This document shows, one piece after another, positions 1 through 6,107 of a stretch of 9,599 bases of DNA; the stretch's first letter is position 1, and the number at the start of each line of letters is the position of its first letter. The translations under genes were made by a program, and so were the position numbers. The DNA is taken from contig CAKOKM010000038.1 of the NCBI GenBank assembly GCA_934091015.1, forward strand, positions 1-9,599. The letters are read 5' to 3'. Source of the stretch: an uncultured Bacilli bacterium. Its GTDB lineage: Bacteria; Bacillota_I; Bacilli_A; RF39; UBA660. The notes under the pieces were generated by a model. The model was given only the letters and a program-made list of their open reading frames with translations. It was not told where the DNA came from and did not search any database.

Positions 1-929
1 TCTATTTAACATTAATACTTTTATTAAAAGAAAATATTCCTAAATATATTTCTTTAATTGGATTAATAAAAGGTTTAGCAGAAGGTTTATATTATTATCC
101 TACCAATATATTCGACACTGAAAAAATTAGTAATGAAAATCGCAAAAAGTACTCAGGTTTACTTAATACTGTTAGCACACTAATCAGTATTATAGTTCCC
201 ATTATATTAGGCATTTTCTTAGATAAATATTCTTATATTAAAATAGGCAAAGTAATGTTAGTATTTATTATTTTAATGTTAATCAATAGTTTTTTTATTA
301 AAGATGAACCATATAAGAAAAATAAATTTAGTTATAAAGAATTTAAAAAATATATTAAAGATAAACCTATCTTTAATAAAGTAGCTATCATAAGAATTTT
401 AGAAGGTTTAACATATAGTTCCAGTGCTTTAAATGTAATTATGACATTATACACTATAATATATTTTGAAAACAATACTCATTATGGTATTTTTAACAGT
501 GTTTTATCTTTCATTTCTTTAATAACTACAACTATTTATGCTTATAAAAATACTCATAAAGAAAAAAATATAATAATAATTACAAATGTATTAACTATAT
601 TATCTTTAATTTATTTATTAATTAATCCTTCAGTTTATTCTTTAACTTTATATTTAATAATTTATAATAGTGTTATAACCTACGTTATTTTAATAAGTAA
701 AAATAAAGTTGTTAATTTAACTAATGAATATCATAAAATAAAAAATGAATTTAAAGCAGAATATCACTTATATATAGAATTTAATTTATTTAAAGGTAGA
801 TTAATAAGTTATTTAATATTCTTATTCATTGGATTATTAAATAATATCTTTTATTTCAAAATATTAATAATTATAGGAATAATTTCTTATTTTATTTTAT
901 TATATATCTTAAAAGAAATAAATGAATAA
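1..929 (+). CDS. MFS-type transporter, 3' part (5' end outside window)
   Basis: The frame beginning at base 3 is open without a stop to the TAA at 927-929, giving about 308 residues. The ATG at 255 is internal: the frame upstream is protein-like and has no break. The protein is a series of hydrophobic helices separated by short Lys-rich loops. Near the start it reads AEGLYYYPTN, then a polar loop (ENRKKYSGLLNT) and a helix ending in a short basic turn, which resembles the TM4-TM5 region of major facilitator transporters. A long charged loop follows (about codons 100-120), the usual break between the two six-helix bundles, and then about six more helices. A complete MFS protein has about 400 residues, so roughly the first 90-100 are missing. 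The substrate cannot be told. The gene ends 44 bases before sigG. The family call is moderately sure and rests on topology and loop pattern, not on a diagnostic motif. Confidence 0.6.
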   Translation, partial: YLTLILLLKENIPKYISLIGLIKGLAEGLYYYPTNIFDTEKISNENRKKYSGLLNTVSTLISIIVPIILGIFLDKYSYIKIGKVMLVFIILMLINSFFIKDEPYKKNKFSYKEFKKYIKDKPIFNKVAIIRILEGLTYSSSALNVIMTLYTIIYFENNTHYGIFNSVLSFISLITTTIYAYKNTHKEKNIIIITNVLTILSLIYLLINPSVYSLTLYLIIYNSVITYVILISKNKVVNLTNEYHKIKNEFKAEYHLYIEFNLFKGRLISYLIFLFIGLLNNIFYFKILIIIGIISYFILLYILKEINE

Positions 930-973
930 ACAATTTAAAATCTTTCCACTATAAATTAGAGGAGAGATTTTTT

Positions 974-1747
974 ATGGGAAAATACAAAGTTGAAATAACT
1001 GGAATTGATACAAATAAATTAAAAGTATTAAAAAATAATGAAACAATTGAATTATTTAAAAAATATCAAAAAGGGGATAAACTCGCTAAAGAAGAAATAG
1101 TAAATGGAAACTTAAAACTTGTCTTAAGCATCATCAAACATTACAATAGTGGTAAATACGATATGAATGATTTATTTCAAATTGGAACTGTTGGTTTAAT
1201 TAAAGCTGTAGATAATTTTTCACTTGAATATGATGTTAAATTTTCAACTTATGCCGTACCTTTAATACTAGGAGAAGTAAAAAGATTTATAAGAGAATCA
1301 TGTGTAGTAAGAATATCAAGAAGCATTAAAGATACAGCGTATCAAATTCTTAAATTTAAAGAAAGTTATATGATAAAAAATGGAATAGAACCATCAAATA
1401 AACAAATATGTCATGAATTAAATATTACCGAATATGACTTATCTTTAGCGTTAGAGTCATTAATTGAGCCAGTATCCATTTCCGAACCAATCTATAATGA
1501 TGGAGGAGATACTATTTATTTAGAAGATCAATTATCTAATCAAAAAGATATGATAGATTCAAATGATACAATTTCTCTAACTGGTGCCTTAAATAAAATA
1601 AATAAAAGAGAAAGAAATGTTTTATATTCTAGATATATTTATGGTAAAACTCAATTAGAAATTGCTGCTGATTTAGGAGTATCACAAGCCCAAGTATCAC
1701 GTATTGAAAAAAGTGCTATTAACAACATGAAAAAGTATTTAAGATAA
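974..1747 (+). CDS. sigG: RNA polymerase sporulation sigma factor SigG (late forespore)
   Basis: This is a sigma-70 family factor of 257 residues, close to the 260 of B. subtilis SigG; in that organism SigG directs late forespore transcription after engulfment. The N-terminus KVEITGIDTNKLKVL matches the SigG signature almost word for word and separates it from SigF and SigB. Region 2 spans about residues 44-108, with the core-binding and -10 contact segment FSTYAVPLILGEVKRFIRE. Region 3 spans about 119-165, and EPIYNDGGD follows, typical of SigG. Region 4 (about 205-255) has a helix-turn-helix at about 226-249 (TQLEIAADLGVSQAQVSR). The VNGN at 43-46 keeps the asparagine that, as I recall, makes SigG rather than SigF sensitive to the anti-sigma factor CsfB/Gin. 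The start is set by GAGGAGAG at 959-966. spoIIGA and sigE, which precede sigG in Bacillus, are absent here. ylmC follows after 24 bases. Confidence 0.96.
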   Translation: MGKYKVEITGIDTNKLKVLKNNETIELFKKYQKGDKLAKEEIVNGNLKLVLSIIKHYNSGKYDMNDLFQIGTVGLIKAVDNFSLEYDVKFSTYAVPLILGEVKRFIRESCVVRISRSIKDTAYQILKFKESYMIKNGIEPSNKQICHELNITEYDLSLALESLIEPVSISEPIYNDGGDTIYLEDQLSNQKDMIDSNDTISLTGALNKINKRERNVLYSRYIYGKTQLEIAADLGVSQAQVSRIEKSAINNMKKYLR

Positions 1748-1771
1748 GCATATAATTAAATGGTGATAATC

Positions 1772-1993
1772 ATGTTAATGTCTGATATGCAAAACAAAGA
1801 AGTAATTAATCAAACAACCGGTGCCAATTTAGGTCGAATAATTGATTTAGATGTTAACGAAAATGGTTATATAAATTACTTAATTGTAGGCTCATTAAAA
1901 ATGATAAAAAAATTATCTTCCCCAGAATATAAAGTTGAGTACTCATCAATTAAAAAAATTGGTAAAGATGTAATACTTGTAGAATTAAATTAA
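1772..1993 (+). CDS. ylmC: YlmC/YmxH family sporulation protein (PRC-barrel)
   Basis: This is a small PRC-barrel protein of the YlmC/YmxH family, about 73 residues against about 80 in Bacillus. Visible family features are an opening segment DMQNKEVINQTTGANLG, then GRIIDLDVNENGYI, and a closing beta segment in which KKIGKDVILVEL matches the conserved end of YlmC. Its biochemical role is unknown; the family is tied to sporulation because it usually sits next to sigG or sigE. The ATG at 1760 is unlikely to be the start, because the Shine-Dalgarno sequence GGTGAT (1762-1767) lies inside that extension. The ATG at 1772 is well placed after it, and the ATG at 1778 is a possible alternative. The gene lies 24 bases after sigG with no terminator between them, so co-transcription is likely. 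Confidence 0.85.
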   Translation: MLMSDMQNKEVINQTTGANLGRIIDLDVNENGYINYLIVGSLKMIKKLSSPEYKVEYSSIKKIGKDVILVELN

Positions 1994-2005
1994 TTTAAGT
2001 ATAAT
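1977..2005 (+). promoter_or_regulatory. Candidate sigma-A promoter for lspA-rluD
   Basis: TTGTAG at 1977-1982 (three of six -35 consensus bases) is separated by 17 bases from a perfect TATAAT at 2000-2005. The site overlaps the last codons of ylmC and would start transcripts near 2012, just before the lspA ribosome binding site. In so AT-rich a sequence a chance TATAAT is common, so the correct spacing is the main support. Confidence 0.42.
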
Positions 2006-2021
2006 ATTGAATGTGATTTAC

Positions 2022-2465
2022 ATGAAAAAATACAAATATATATTTATTTCTTTATTAATAATAATATTAGATCAGTTATCTAAATATTTAATTAATAATA
2101 ATTTTATTTTAAATAAAGAATATCCTTTAATTAATAATTTCTTTTATATTACTAATGCTCATAATACTGGTGCTGCATTTAGTATCTTATCAGGATATAA
2201 TATTTTATTATTACTAATTACAATTTTAACGATTTATATATTAATGAAAAATGTAAATAAAAATATAAGTTTTTATATCTTATTAGGAGGAATAATAGGA
2301 AACTTTATTGATCGTATATTTTTAGGTTATGTTAGAGATTTCTTAGATTTTAGAATATTTAACTATAATTTTCCTATTTTTAATATAAGCGATATATGTA
2401 TTTGTATAGGTATATTTTTAATGATAATAGAAGTAGTAAAGGAAGATAAAAATGCAAGTAGATGA
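2022..2465 (+). CDS. lspA: Lipoprotein signal peptidase (signal peptidase II)
   Basis: LspA is the membrane aspartic protease that removes the signal peptide from diacylglyceryl-modified prolipoproteins. The protein has about 147 residues, as usual for the family, with four hydrophobic helices. All conserved blocks are present: DQLSK (17-21), N48-TGAAF (48-53), GGIIGNFIDR (89-98) with N93 and D97-R98, GYVRDF (102-107) and FNISD (120-124). By comparison with characterised LspA, the catalytic aspartates are D106 and D124. An upstream TTG (2007) could extend the frame by five codons. The ATG at 2022 fits better because a TGTGATT ribosome binding segment precedes it at a normal distance. The stop is TGA, showing that TGA is a real stop here. 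rluD overlaps the last 14 bases, implying coupled translation. Confidence 0.95.
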   Translation: MKKYKYIFISLLIIILDQLSKYLINNNFILNKEYPLINNFFYITNAHNTGAAFSILSGYNILLLLITILTIYILMKNVNKNISFYILLGGIIGNFIDRIFLGYVRDFLDFRIFNYNFPIFNISDICICIGIFLMIIEVVKEDKNASR

Positions 2466-3348
2466 AAATAATATTAATAAAAGAATAGATAAATATTTAA
2501 GTGAAAATACTAAATATTCTAGAAGTACTATTCAAAAAATGATTGATAACGGTAACATAACAGTAAATAGTAAACCTACTAAAGCTAGCTATAAATTAGA
2601 GTTAAACGACATTATTACAATTGATAATAATTTTAAAGAAGAAACCGATATTTTACCAGAAAATATAAAGTTAGATATTGTTTATGAAGATGATGATTTA
2701 ATGATTATTAATAAGCCAAGTGGAATGGTTGTTCATCCCGGAAATGGTAATCATGAACATACATTAGTAAATGCTTTATTAGGTTATACAAATAATTTAA
2801 GTACTAATAATAATGATATAAGACCAGGTATAGTACATCGTATTGATAAAGATACTAGTGGGTTAATGGTAGTTGCTAAAAATAATAAATGTCATGAGTT
2901 ATTAGCTGAAGCATTTAAAAATAAAACTATTAATAGATATTATACAGCATTAGTTATTGGAGAACTTGATACTGAATCAGGAATAATAGATGCCCCAATT
3001 GGACGTGATCCTAATGAAAGAAAGCGCTATACTGTTACTAAACAAAATAGTAAAACAGCTATAACCCATTTTAATGTCATTAAAAGATATAAAGGTTATA
3101 CATTATTAAATTTAAAATTAGATACCGGAAGAACCCATCAAATAAGAGTTCACATGAAATATATTGGTTACCCCATTTATAATGATCCTGTCTATACTAA
3201 TGCAAAATGTACTGCTTTTGGACAATTCCTTCATTCAAGAGAAATCGATTTTATTCATCCAATTACTAATAAACATCTTCATTTTACAGCCCCTTTACCA
3301 AAAGAATTTCAAGATTTTATTAATAATCTAACTAGTTTAGAATCATAA
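2452..3348 (+). CDS. rluD: 23S rRNA pseudouridine synthase, RluD/YlyB type
   Basis: This is a RluA-family pseudouridine synthase of 298 residues, a usual length. An N-terminal S4 RNA-binding domain lies at about residues 8-58 (NKRIDKYLSE, RSTIQKMIDNGNITVN). The catalytic domain follows, with an INKPSGMVVHPG block (86-97) and HRIDKDTSGLMVVAK (129-143). D132 is the expected catalytic aspartate that attacks the uridine. The conserved LDTGRTHQIRVH (223-234) and the terminal HLHFTAPLP are also present. The S4-containing RluD group modifies uridines in helix 69 of 23S rRNA; the exact target here is inferred. The closest Bacillus counterpart is ylyB, which also follows lspA. AAAGGAAG before the ATG gives the start, inside lspA. 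The 3' end overlaps the convergent membrane protein gene by 17 bases. Confidence 0.94.
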   Translation: MQVDENNINKRIDKYLSENTKYSRSTIQKMIDNGNITVNSKPTKASYKLELNDIITIDNNFKEETDILPENIKLDIVYEDDDLMIINKPSGMVVHPGNGNHEHTLVNALLGYTNNLSTNNNDIRPGIVHRIDKDTSGLMVVAKNNKCHELLAEAFKNKTINRYYTALVIGELDTESGIIDAPIGRDPNERKRYTVTKQNSKTAITHFNVIKRYKGYTLLNLKLDTGRTHQIRVHMKYIGYPIYNDPVYTNAKCTAFGQFLHSREIDFIHPITNKHLHFTAPLPKEFQDFINNLTSLES

Positions 3349-3778
3349 CAATCATTAAACCAATCAAATTAAACATATTAAATAAAATAGATGGAATAAT
3401 CAAATAAGAACTAGTTCTATCTATTTTTTTACTTTCTAAATGTACGAATATGCTACTAATCAAAACAATACATAAACAAATTACACTAAGTATTAAACTA
3501 TTAAATCTAAAGAAAAACAAACCAAATACCTGAGTAAAAATATAATTTAAAATATAAACAAAATTGTAATTATTATTTAAATCAAAACCAATAAATAATC
3601 TATAAAAAGCATAATTATTTATTAAAGTTAGTAAAAAATACATAATAATAAAGTACTTATAATTAATGTTTATTACTCCTTGTAAAGTAGTTAAATAAGC
3701 ATAATTAACAGGAAATAATATTAAAGTAACATTCCAAAATAATATTAAAATCAAAAAAAATATAATTTTTCTTAGCAT
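3332..3778 (-). CDS. Five-helix membrane protein, probable divergent TspO/MBR family
   Basis: This 148-residue protein has five predicted membrane helices, at about residues 3-23, 40-60, 73-92, 94-114 and 123-147. Length and helix number match the TspO/MBR (tryptophan-rich sensory protein) family. The last two helices resemble TspO in pattern: a helix ending FGLFFFRFNSL, a long following helix, then SYLIIPSILF and a terminal MILN. That parallels the LLxPYLxW and final LN of TspO. The tryptophan- and proline-rich motif of helices 1-2 that binds porphyrin and cholesterol ligands is not visible, so ligand binding may differ. The start is supported by AAGGAGA at 3783-3789 on the minus strand. The gene overlaps the end of rluD by 17 bases, tail to tail, and is divergent from the rhomboid gene. 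The family call is by eye; it could be an unrelated small membrane protein. Confidence 0.5.
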   Translation of the reverse strand: MLRKIIFFLILILFWNVTLILFPVNYAYLTTLQGVININYKYFIIMYFLLTLINNYAFYRLFIGFDLNNNYNFVYILNYIFTQVFGLFFFRFNSLILSVICLCIVLISSIFVHLESKKIDRTSSYLIIPSILFNMFNLIGLMIVMILN

Positions 3779-3805
3779 CTTTTCTCCTTTACTTAAGAAA
3801 TTAAT

Positions 3806-3814
3806 TGTTATAAA
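3806..3814 (+). promoter_or_regulatory. Candidate extended -10 promoter for the rhomboid gene
   Basis: TGTTATAAA at 3806-3814 is an extended -10 element (TGn plus TATAAA, five of six). No good -35 hexamer lies 16-18 bases upstream. Transcription would begin near 3821, ahead of the AGGTGA ribosome binding site at 3830-3835. On the opposite strand TATAAT (3822-3817) could serve the divergent membrane protein gene. The 62-base gap must hold both promoters. Confidence 0.35.
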
Positions 3815-3840
3815 ATATTATATGAAATTAGGTGAATTAA

Positions 3841-4956
3841 ATGAATTACATGGATCAAAAAGAAGAATTAATAATGAAATTAGTTCATTACTTTATAACC
3901 GAAGAAAATTATGAACCAATGATAGTTAATGGTGTAAAAAATGAAATATGGTTAGAAAATTTAGAAGCGCCATATAAAGTAATCCGTATTAATTCTAATT
4001 ATATTCATAATAATGATCAATTAGAATTTGATAATTTTAAAATTAAAAATGTAACTAAGCAAATTAAACAAAAAACTTTAACATTAAATATGAAAACTCT
4101 TAATTTATTACTTGATGTTGGTGATAACGTTAATGTAAAACCATCTAAAAACATCGATAATTATAAAATAAATGATATTAAAGATTTAAGAGATGATAAT
4201 AGTATTGCTGGTTTATTTCCTAAATTAAAAACAATATCTTTAAAGAAAGATAATTCCTTTGATACTTTTGTAAGAATAACAAACGATATTAATGAAAAGA
4301 ATGAAGAAAAAGGAAAAAGATTTGAAAATATATTTGCTCCTAAAAAAATAGTAGTAACTAATATTTTAATAATGTTAAATGTTATTATATTTTTCTTAAC
4401 TTATTTTAATGCGAAATTATTTAATAGTTTAATTTTAGATCCAACTGCTGTAAGAAATGGAGAAGTATATAGATTAATATCTTCAATATTTATGCATGGT
4501 TCTATCTATCATTTATTTGTTAATATGTATTCATTATTTTTCTTAGGAAAAGAAATAGAAACATTTTTAGGTAAAAAGAAATTTATTATTATTTACTTAA
4601 TAAGTGGATTATCAGGATCATTATTATCATGTATTTTAACAAATAGTTATTCATTAGGTGCATCAGGTGCAATTTTTGGATTATTAGGAAGTTTATTATA
4701 TTTTGGTATGCATTATAGATTATATTTAGGATCTGTTCTACTTAAAGAAATAGTTCCTATTATAGTACTTAATTTACTAATTGGTTTTATATTTCCTGGA
4801 ATTGACAATTTCGCTCATATCGGTGGACTTATAGGTGGTATTTTCATAACTATGGCATTAGGTATAGATAATAAAACAACTAAGAATACTAAAATAAACG
4901 GATATATTACTTTAATAATTTATTTATTATTCTTAACATATTTATTAATAAAGTAA
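3841..4956 (+). CDS. Rhomboid-family intramembrane serine protease
   Basis: Rhomboids cut substrates within or next to transmembrane helices. The 371 residues divide into a soluble N-terminal region (about 1-168, no recognised motif) and a membrane core (about 170-370). The core shows the family hallmarks: HGSIYHLFVNMYSLFFLG with H219, H224 and N228 (conserved near the oxyanion hole), GASGAIFG with nucleophile S275, and AHIGG with catalytic H326. The catalytic dyad is therefore intact. The N-terminal region plus rhomboid core recalls B. subtilis GluP (YqgP), but the C-terminal TPR repeats of GluP are absent: the protein ends soon after a last helix. The start is set by AGGTGA at 3830-3835. 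Substrates are unknown. GluP acts in membrane protein quality control, and a similar task here is inference. The gene stands alone between a divergent gene and a terminator. Confidence 0.93.
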   Translation: MNYMDQKEELIMKLVHYFITEENYEPMIVNGVKNEIWLENLEAPYKVIRINSNYIHNNDQLEFDNFKIKNVTKQIKQKTLTLNMKTLNLLLDVGDNVNVKPSKNIDNYKINDIKDLRDDNSIAGLFPKLKTISLKKDNSFDTFVRITNDINEKNEEKGKRFENIFAPKKIVVTNILIMLNVIIFFLTYFNAKLFNSLILDPTAVRNGEVYRLISSIFMHGSIYHLFVNMYSLFFLGKEIETFLGKKKFIIIYLISGLSGSLLSCILTNSYSLGASGAIFGLLGSLLYFGMHYRLYLGSVLLKEIVPIIVLNLLIGFIFPGIDNFAHIGGLIGGIFITMALGIDNKTTKNTKINGYITLIIYLLFLTYLLIK

Positions 4957-4969
4957 GTTGAAATTTACG

Positions 4970-4997
4970 GGTTTACAGAATATGTGTAAACCTTTTT
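4970..4997 (+). terminator. Rho-independent terminator after the rhomboid gene
   Basis: A perfect 8-base-pair stem, GGTTTACA (4970-4977) with TGTAAACC (4985-4992), encloses a 7-base loop. TTTTT follows at 4993-4997 and then a further AT-rich run. The hairpin begins 13 bases after the rhomboid stop codon and separates that gene from the next unit. Confidence 0.85.
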
Positions 4998-5025
4998 ATT
5001 TATTAAATTAAATAATATATATTTG

Positions 5026-5034
5026 TGCTAAAAT
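5026..5034 (+). promoter_or_regulatory. Weak candidate promoter for the 5053-7136 unit
   Basis: TGCTAAAAT at 5026-5034 fits an extended -10 (TGn plus TAAAAT, five of six) but has no convincing -35. The predicted transcript start, about 5041, would fall on the ribosome binding site AGGTGA (5041-5046), leaving almost no leader. A promoter must lie in the 55 bases after the terminator. TATATT at 5018-5023 is an alternative -10. Confidence 0.25.
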
Positions 5035-5052
5035 TAAAGTAGGTGAGACAAA

Positions 5053-5859
5053 ATGAAAATTGTAAATATTCAAAAAGCAAATGAATACTATGGAAATCTA
5101 AATGATGTAAATGCAATGAATACATTAAAAATGAAAATATATTCAGTAGCAAGTATTGGAGCAACTTTATTATTAACAGGTTTAAATCTAAATCATACCA
5201 TGAATGTTGGAACAGGAGAATTTATTAATAATGGATTATCCATTGTCCTACCATTAGCATCAGCTTATACAGGAATATATTTAAATTCCGCATTGCATAA
5301 AGCTAAAGAATTAGAAAATACCAGAAAAAACAAAAATGAAGCAATAAATGCAATTGCAAGCGGATCACTAGAAGAACAAAGAAAATTTTTACAAGATAGA
5401 TATCCAGGACTTTTTGATAGTATCACTAGACCTACTGAAAAGAAAAAAATAAAAATTGTAAATGTTGAAAAATTAAGAGATCATTATAATGAAAAAAGTA
5501 AAGAAAACAAGAGTATTGTAAATAAATTGTTACTTAGTAGTGTTGGAAGTATTGGAATATCACTCTTACTAATGAAATTTAATATGATGAATGTTGCTGC
5601 TATTGGTGGAGCAGGATTTAGCCAAATAGGAACAGCTTGTTTATTACCACTCTTATCAACCCTTGCCGGAGTAAAAATTAATTCATCAGTTCACGGTTTA
5701 GCTGAATCTGAAAATTTAACAAAAGAGCATAATCGAGTAAGTTATTTAATTAAATATGGTAGTGAAGAAGAAAAAAGAGCATTCTTGCAAAAGAGATATC
5801 CTGGATTATATGATAGTATATTTGAAAATTATGAGAATAGTAAAGGAATGAGTAGATAA
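5053..5859 (+). CDS. Membrane protein of two tandem homologous modules, function unknown
   Basis: I do not recognise this 268-residue protein, but its build is clear: residues 2-124 and 134-256 are two copies of one module. They align without gaps at a constant offset of 132, about 40 percent identical by eye. Each copy opens with KIVN(I/V)xK, has two hydrophobic helices (about 30-47 and 58-79 in copy 1; 159-175 and 181-205 in copy 2), then a charged helical segment. It closes with GSxEExRxFLQxRYPGL(F/Y)DSI (103-124, 235-256). The closing motif is the best-kept part, so it probably carries the function. Four membrane helices are expected, with the polar ends on one side, probably cytoplasmic. 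AGGTGA (5041-5046) sets the start. The next gene starts one base after the stop, so translation is probably coupled. A phage-holin-like or scaffold role is possible but unsupported. Confidence 0.8.
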   Translation: MKIVNIQKANEYYGNLNDVNAMNTLKMKIYSVASIGATLLLTGLNLNHTMNVGTGEFINNGLSIVLPLASAYTGIYLNSALHKAKELENTRKNKNEAINAIASGSLEEQRKFLQDRYPGLFDSITRPTEKKKIKIVNVEKLRDHYNEKSKENKSIVNKLLLSSVGSIGISLLLMKFNMMNVAAIGGAGFSQIGTACLLPLLSTLAGVKINSSVHGLAESENLTKEHNRVSYLIKYGSEEEKRAFLQKRYPGLYDSIFENYENSKGMSR

Positions 5860-5860
5860 T

Positions 5861-6073
5861 ATGGAAGATAAATATATATTAACATCAGATAATAATGAAA
5901 AATATTTAGTGATAAGTAGAACAGTTTATAATGGAATAACTTATTGTTGGATAGGAAAACTAGATGATAGTTCAGAATACTTTTTTGGAAAAATTGTAAA
6001 TGAAGAAGTCGAAATTGTAGATGATCCAGAACTAATTAAAATATTAACTCCATTATTAGTAAATAACATATAA
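5861..6073 (+). CDS. Small DUF1292-like protein
   Basis: This is a 70-residue soluble, acidic protein. The pattern of an opening strand (KYILTSDNNEKYLVI), then YNGITYCWIGKLDD, then a strand with an acidic tail (VEIVDDPELIKILTPLL) resembles the small DUF1292/YrzB group common in Bacillota, whose role is unknown. The resemblance is by pattern only. The start lies one base after the stop of the duplicated membrane protein gene, with AAGGAATG at 5843-5850 as a rather distant ribosome binding site, so translational coupling is likely. The hydrolase gene follows after 34 bases. No membrane segment or catalytic motif is visible. Confidence 0.6.
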   Translation: MEDKYILTSDNNEKYLVISRTVYNGITYCWIGKLDDSSEYFFGKIVNEEVEIVDDPELIKILTPLLVNNI

Positions 6074-6107
6074 TTTACTAAGGAGTTTTTTCTTTTAAGG
6101 AGGATTT

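Noticed and set aside
255..929. A complete 224-residue protein starting at the ATG at 255
   Set aside because: The same frame is open and protein-like back to base 3, so the ATG at 255 is internal to a longer truncated transporter gene.
923..955. Promoter-like elements before sigG (TGAATA ... CACTATA for a forespore sigma, or TAAACA-N17-TATAAA for sigma-A)
   Set aside because: Either would start transcription at about 960-962, on top of the ribosome binding site GAGGAGAG (959-966), leaving no usable leader. The sigG promoter is more likely within the transporter gene or upstream of it.
2007..2021. TTG start for lspA
   Set aside because: The extension contains the ribosome binding segment, and the ATG at 2022 begins the normal MKK-plus-hydrophobic start of LspA.
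2463..2471. TGA read as tryptophan (mycoplasma code)
   Set aside because: TGA ends lspA at the expected length, TGG encodes the conserved tryptophans (for example HPWD of MiaB), and the genome carries sporulation genes.
6080..6096. AAGGAG followed by a T-rich run between the DUF1292-like gene and the hydrolase, as a terminator or a second start
   Set aside because: Only a three-base stem (ACT/AGT) can form, and no start codon follows at a useful distance; the AAGGAGG at 6097 is the real ribosome binding site.
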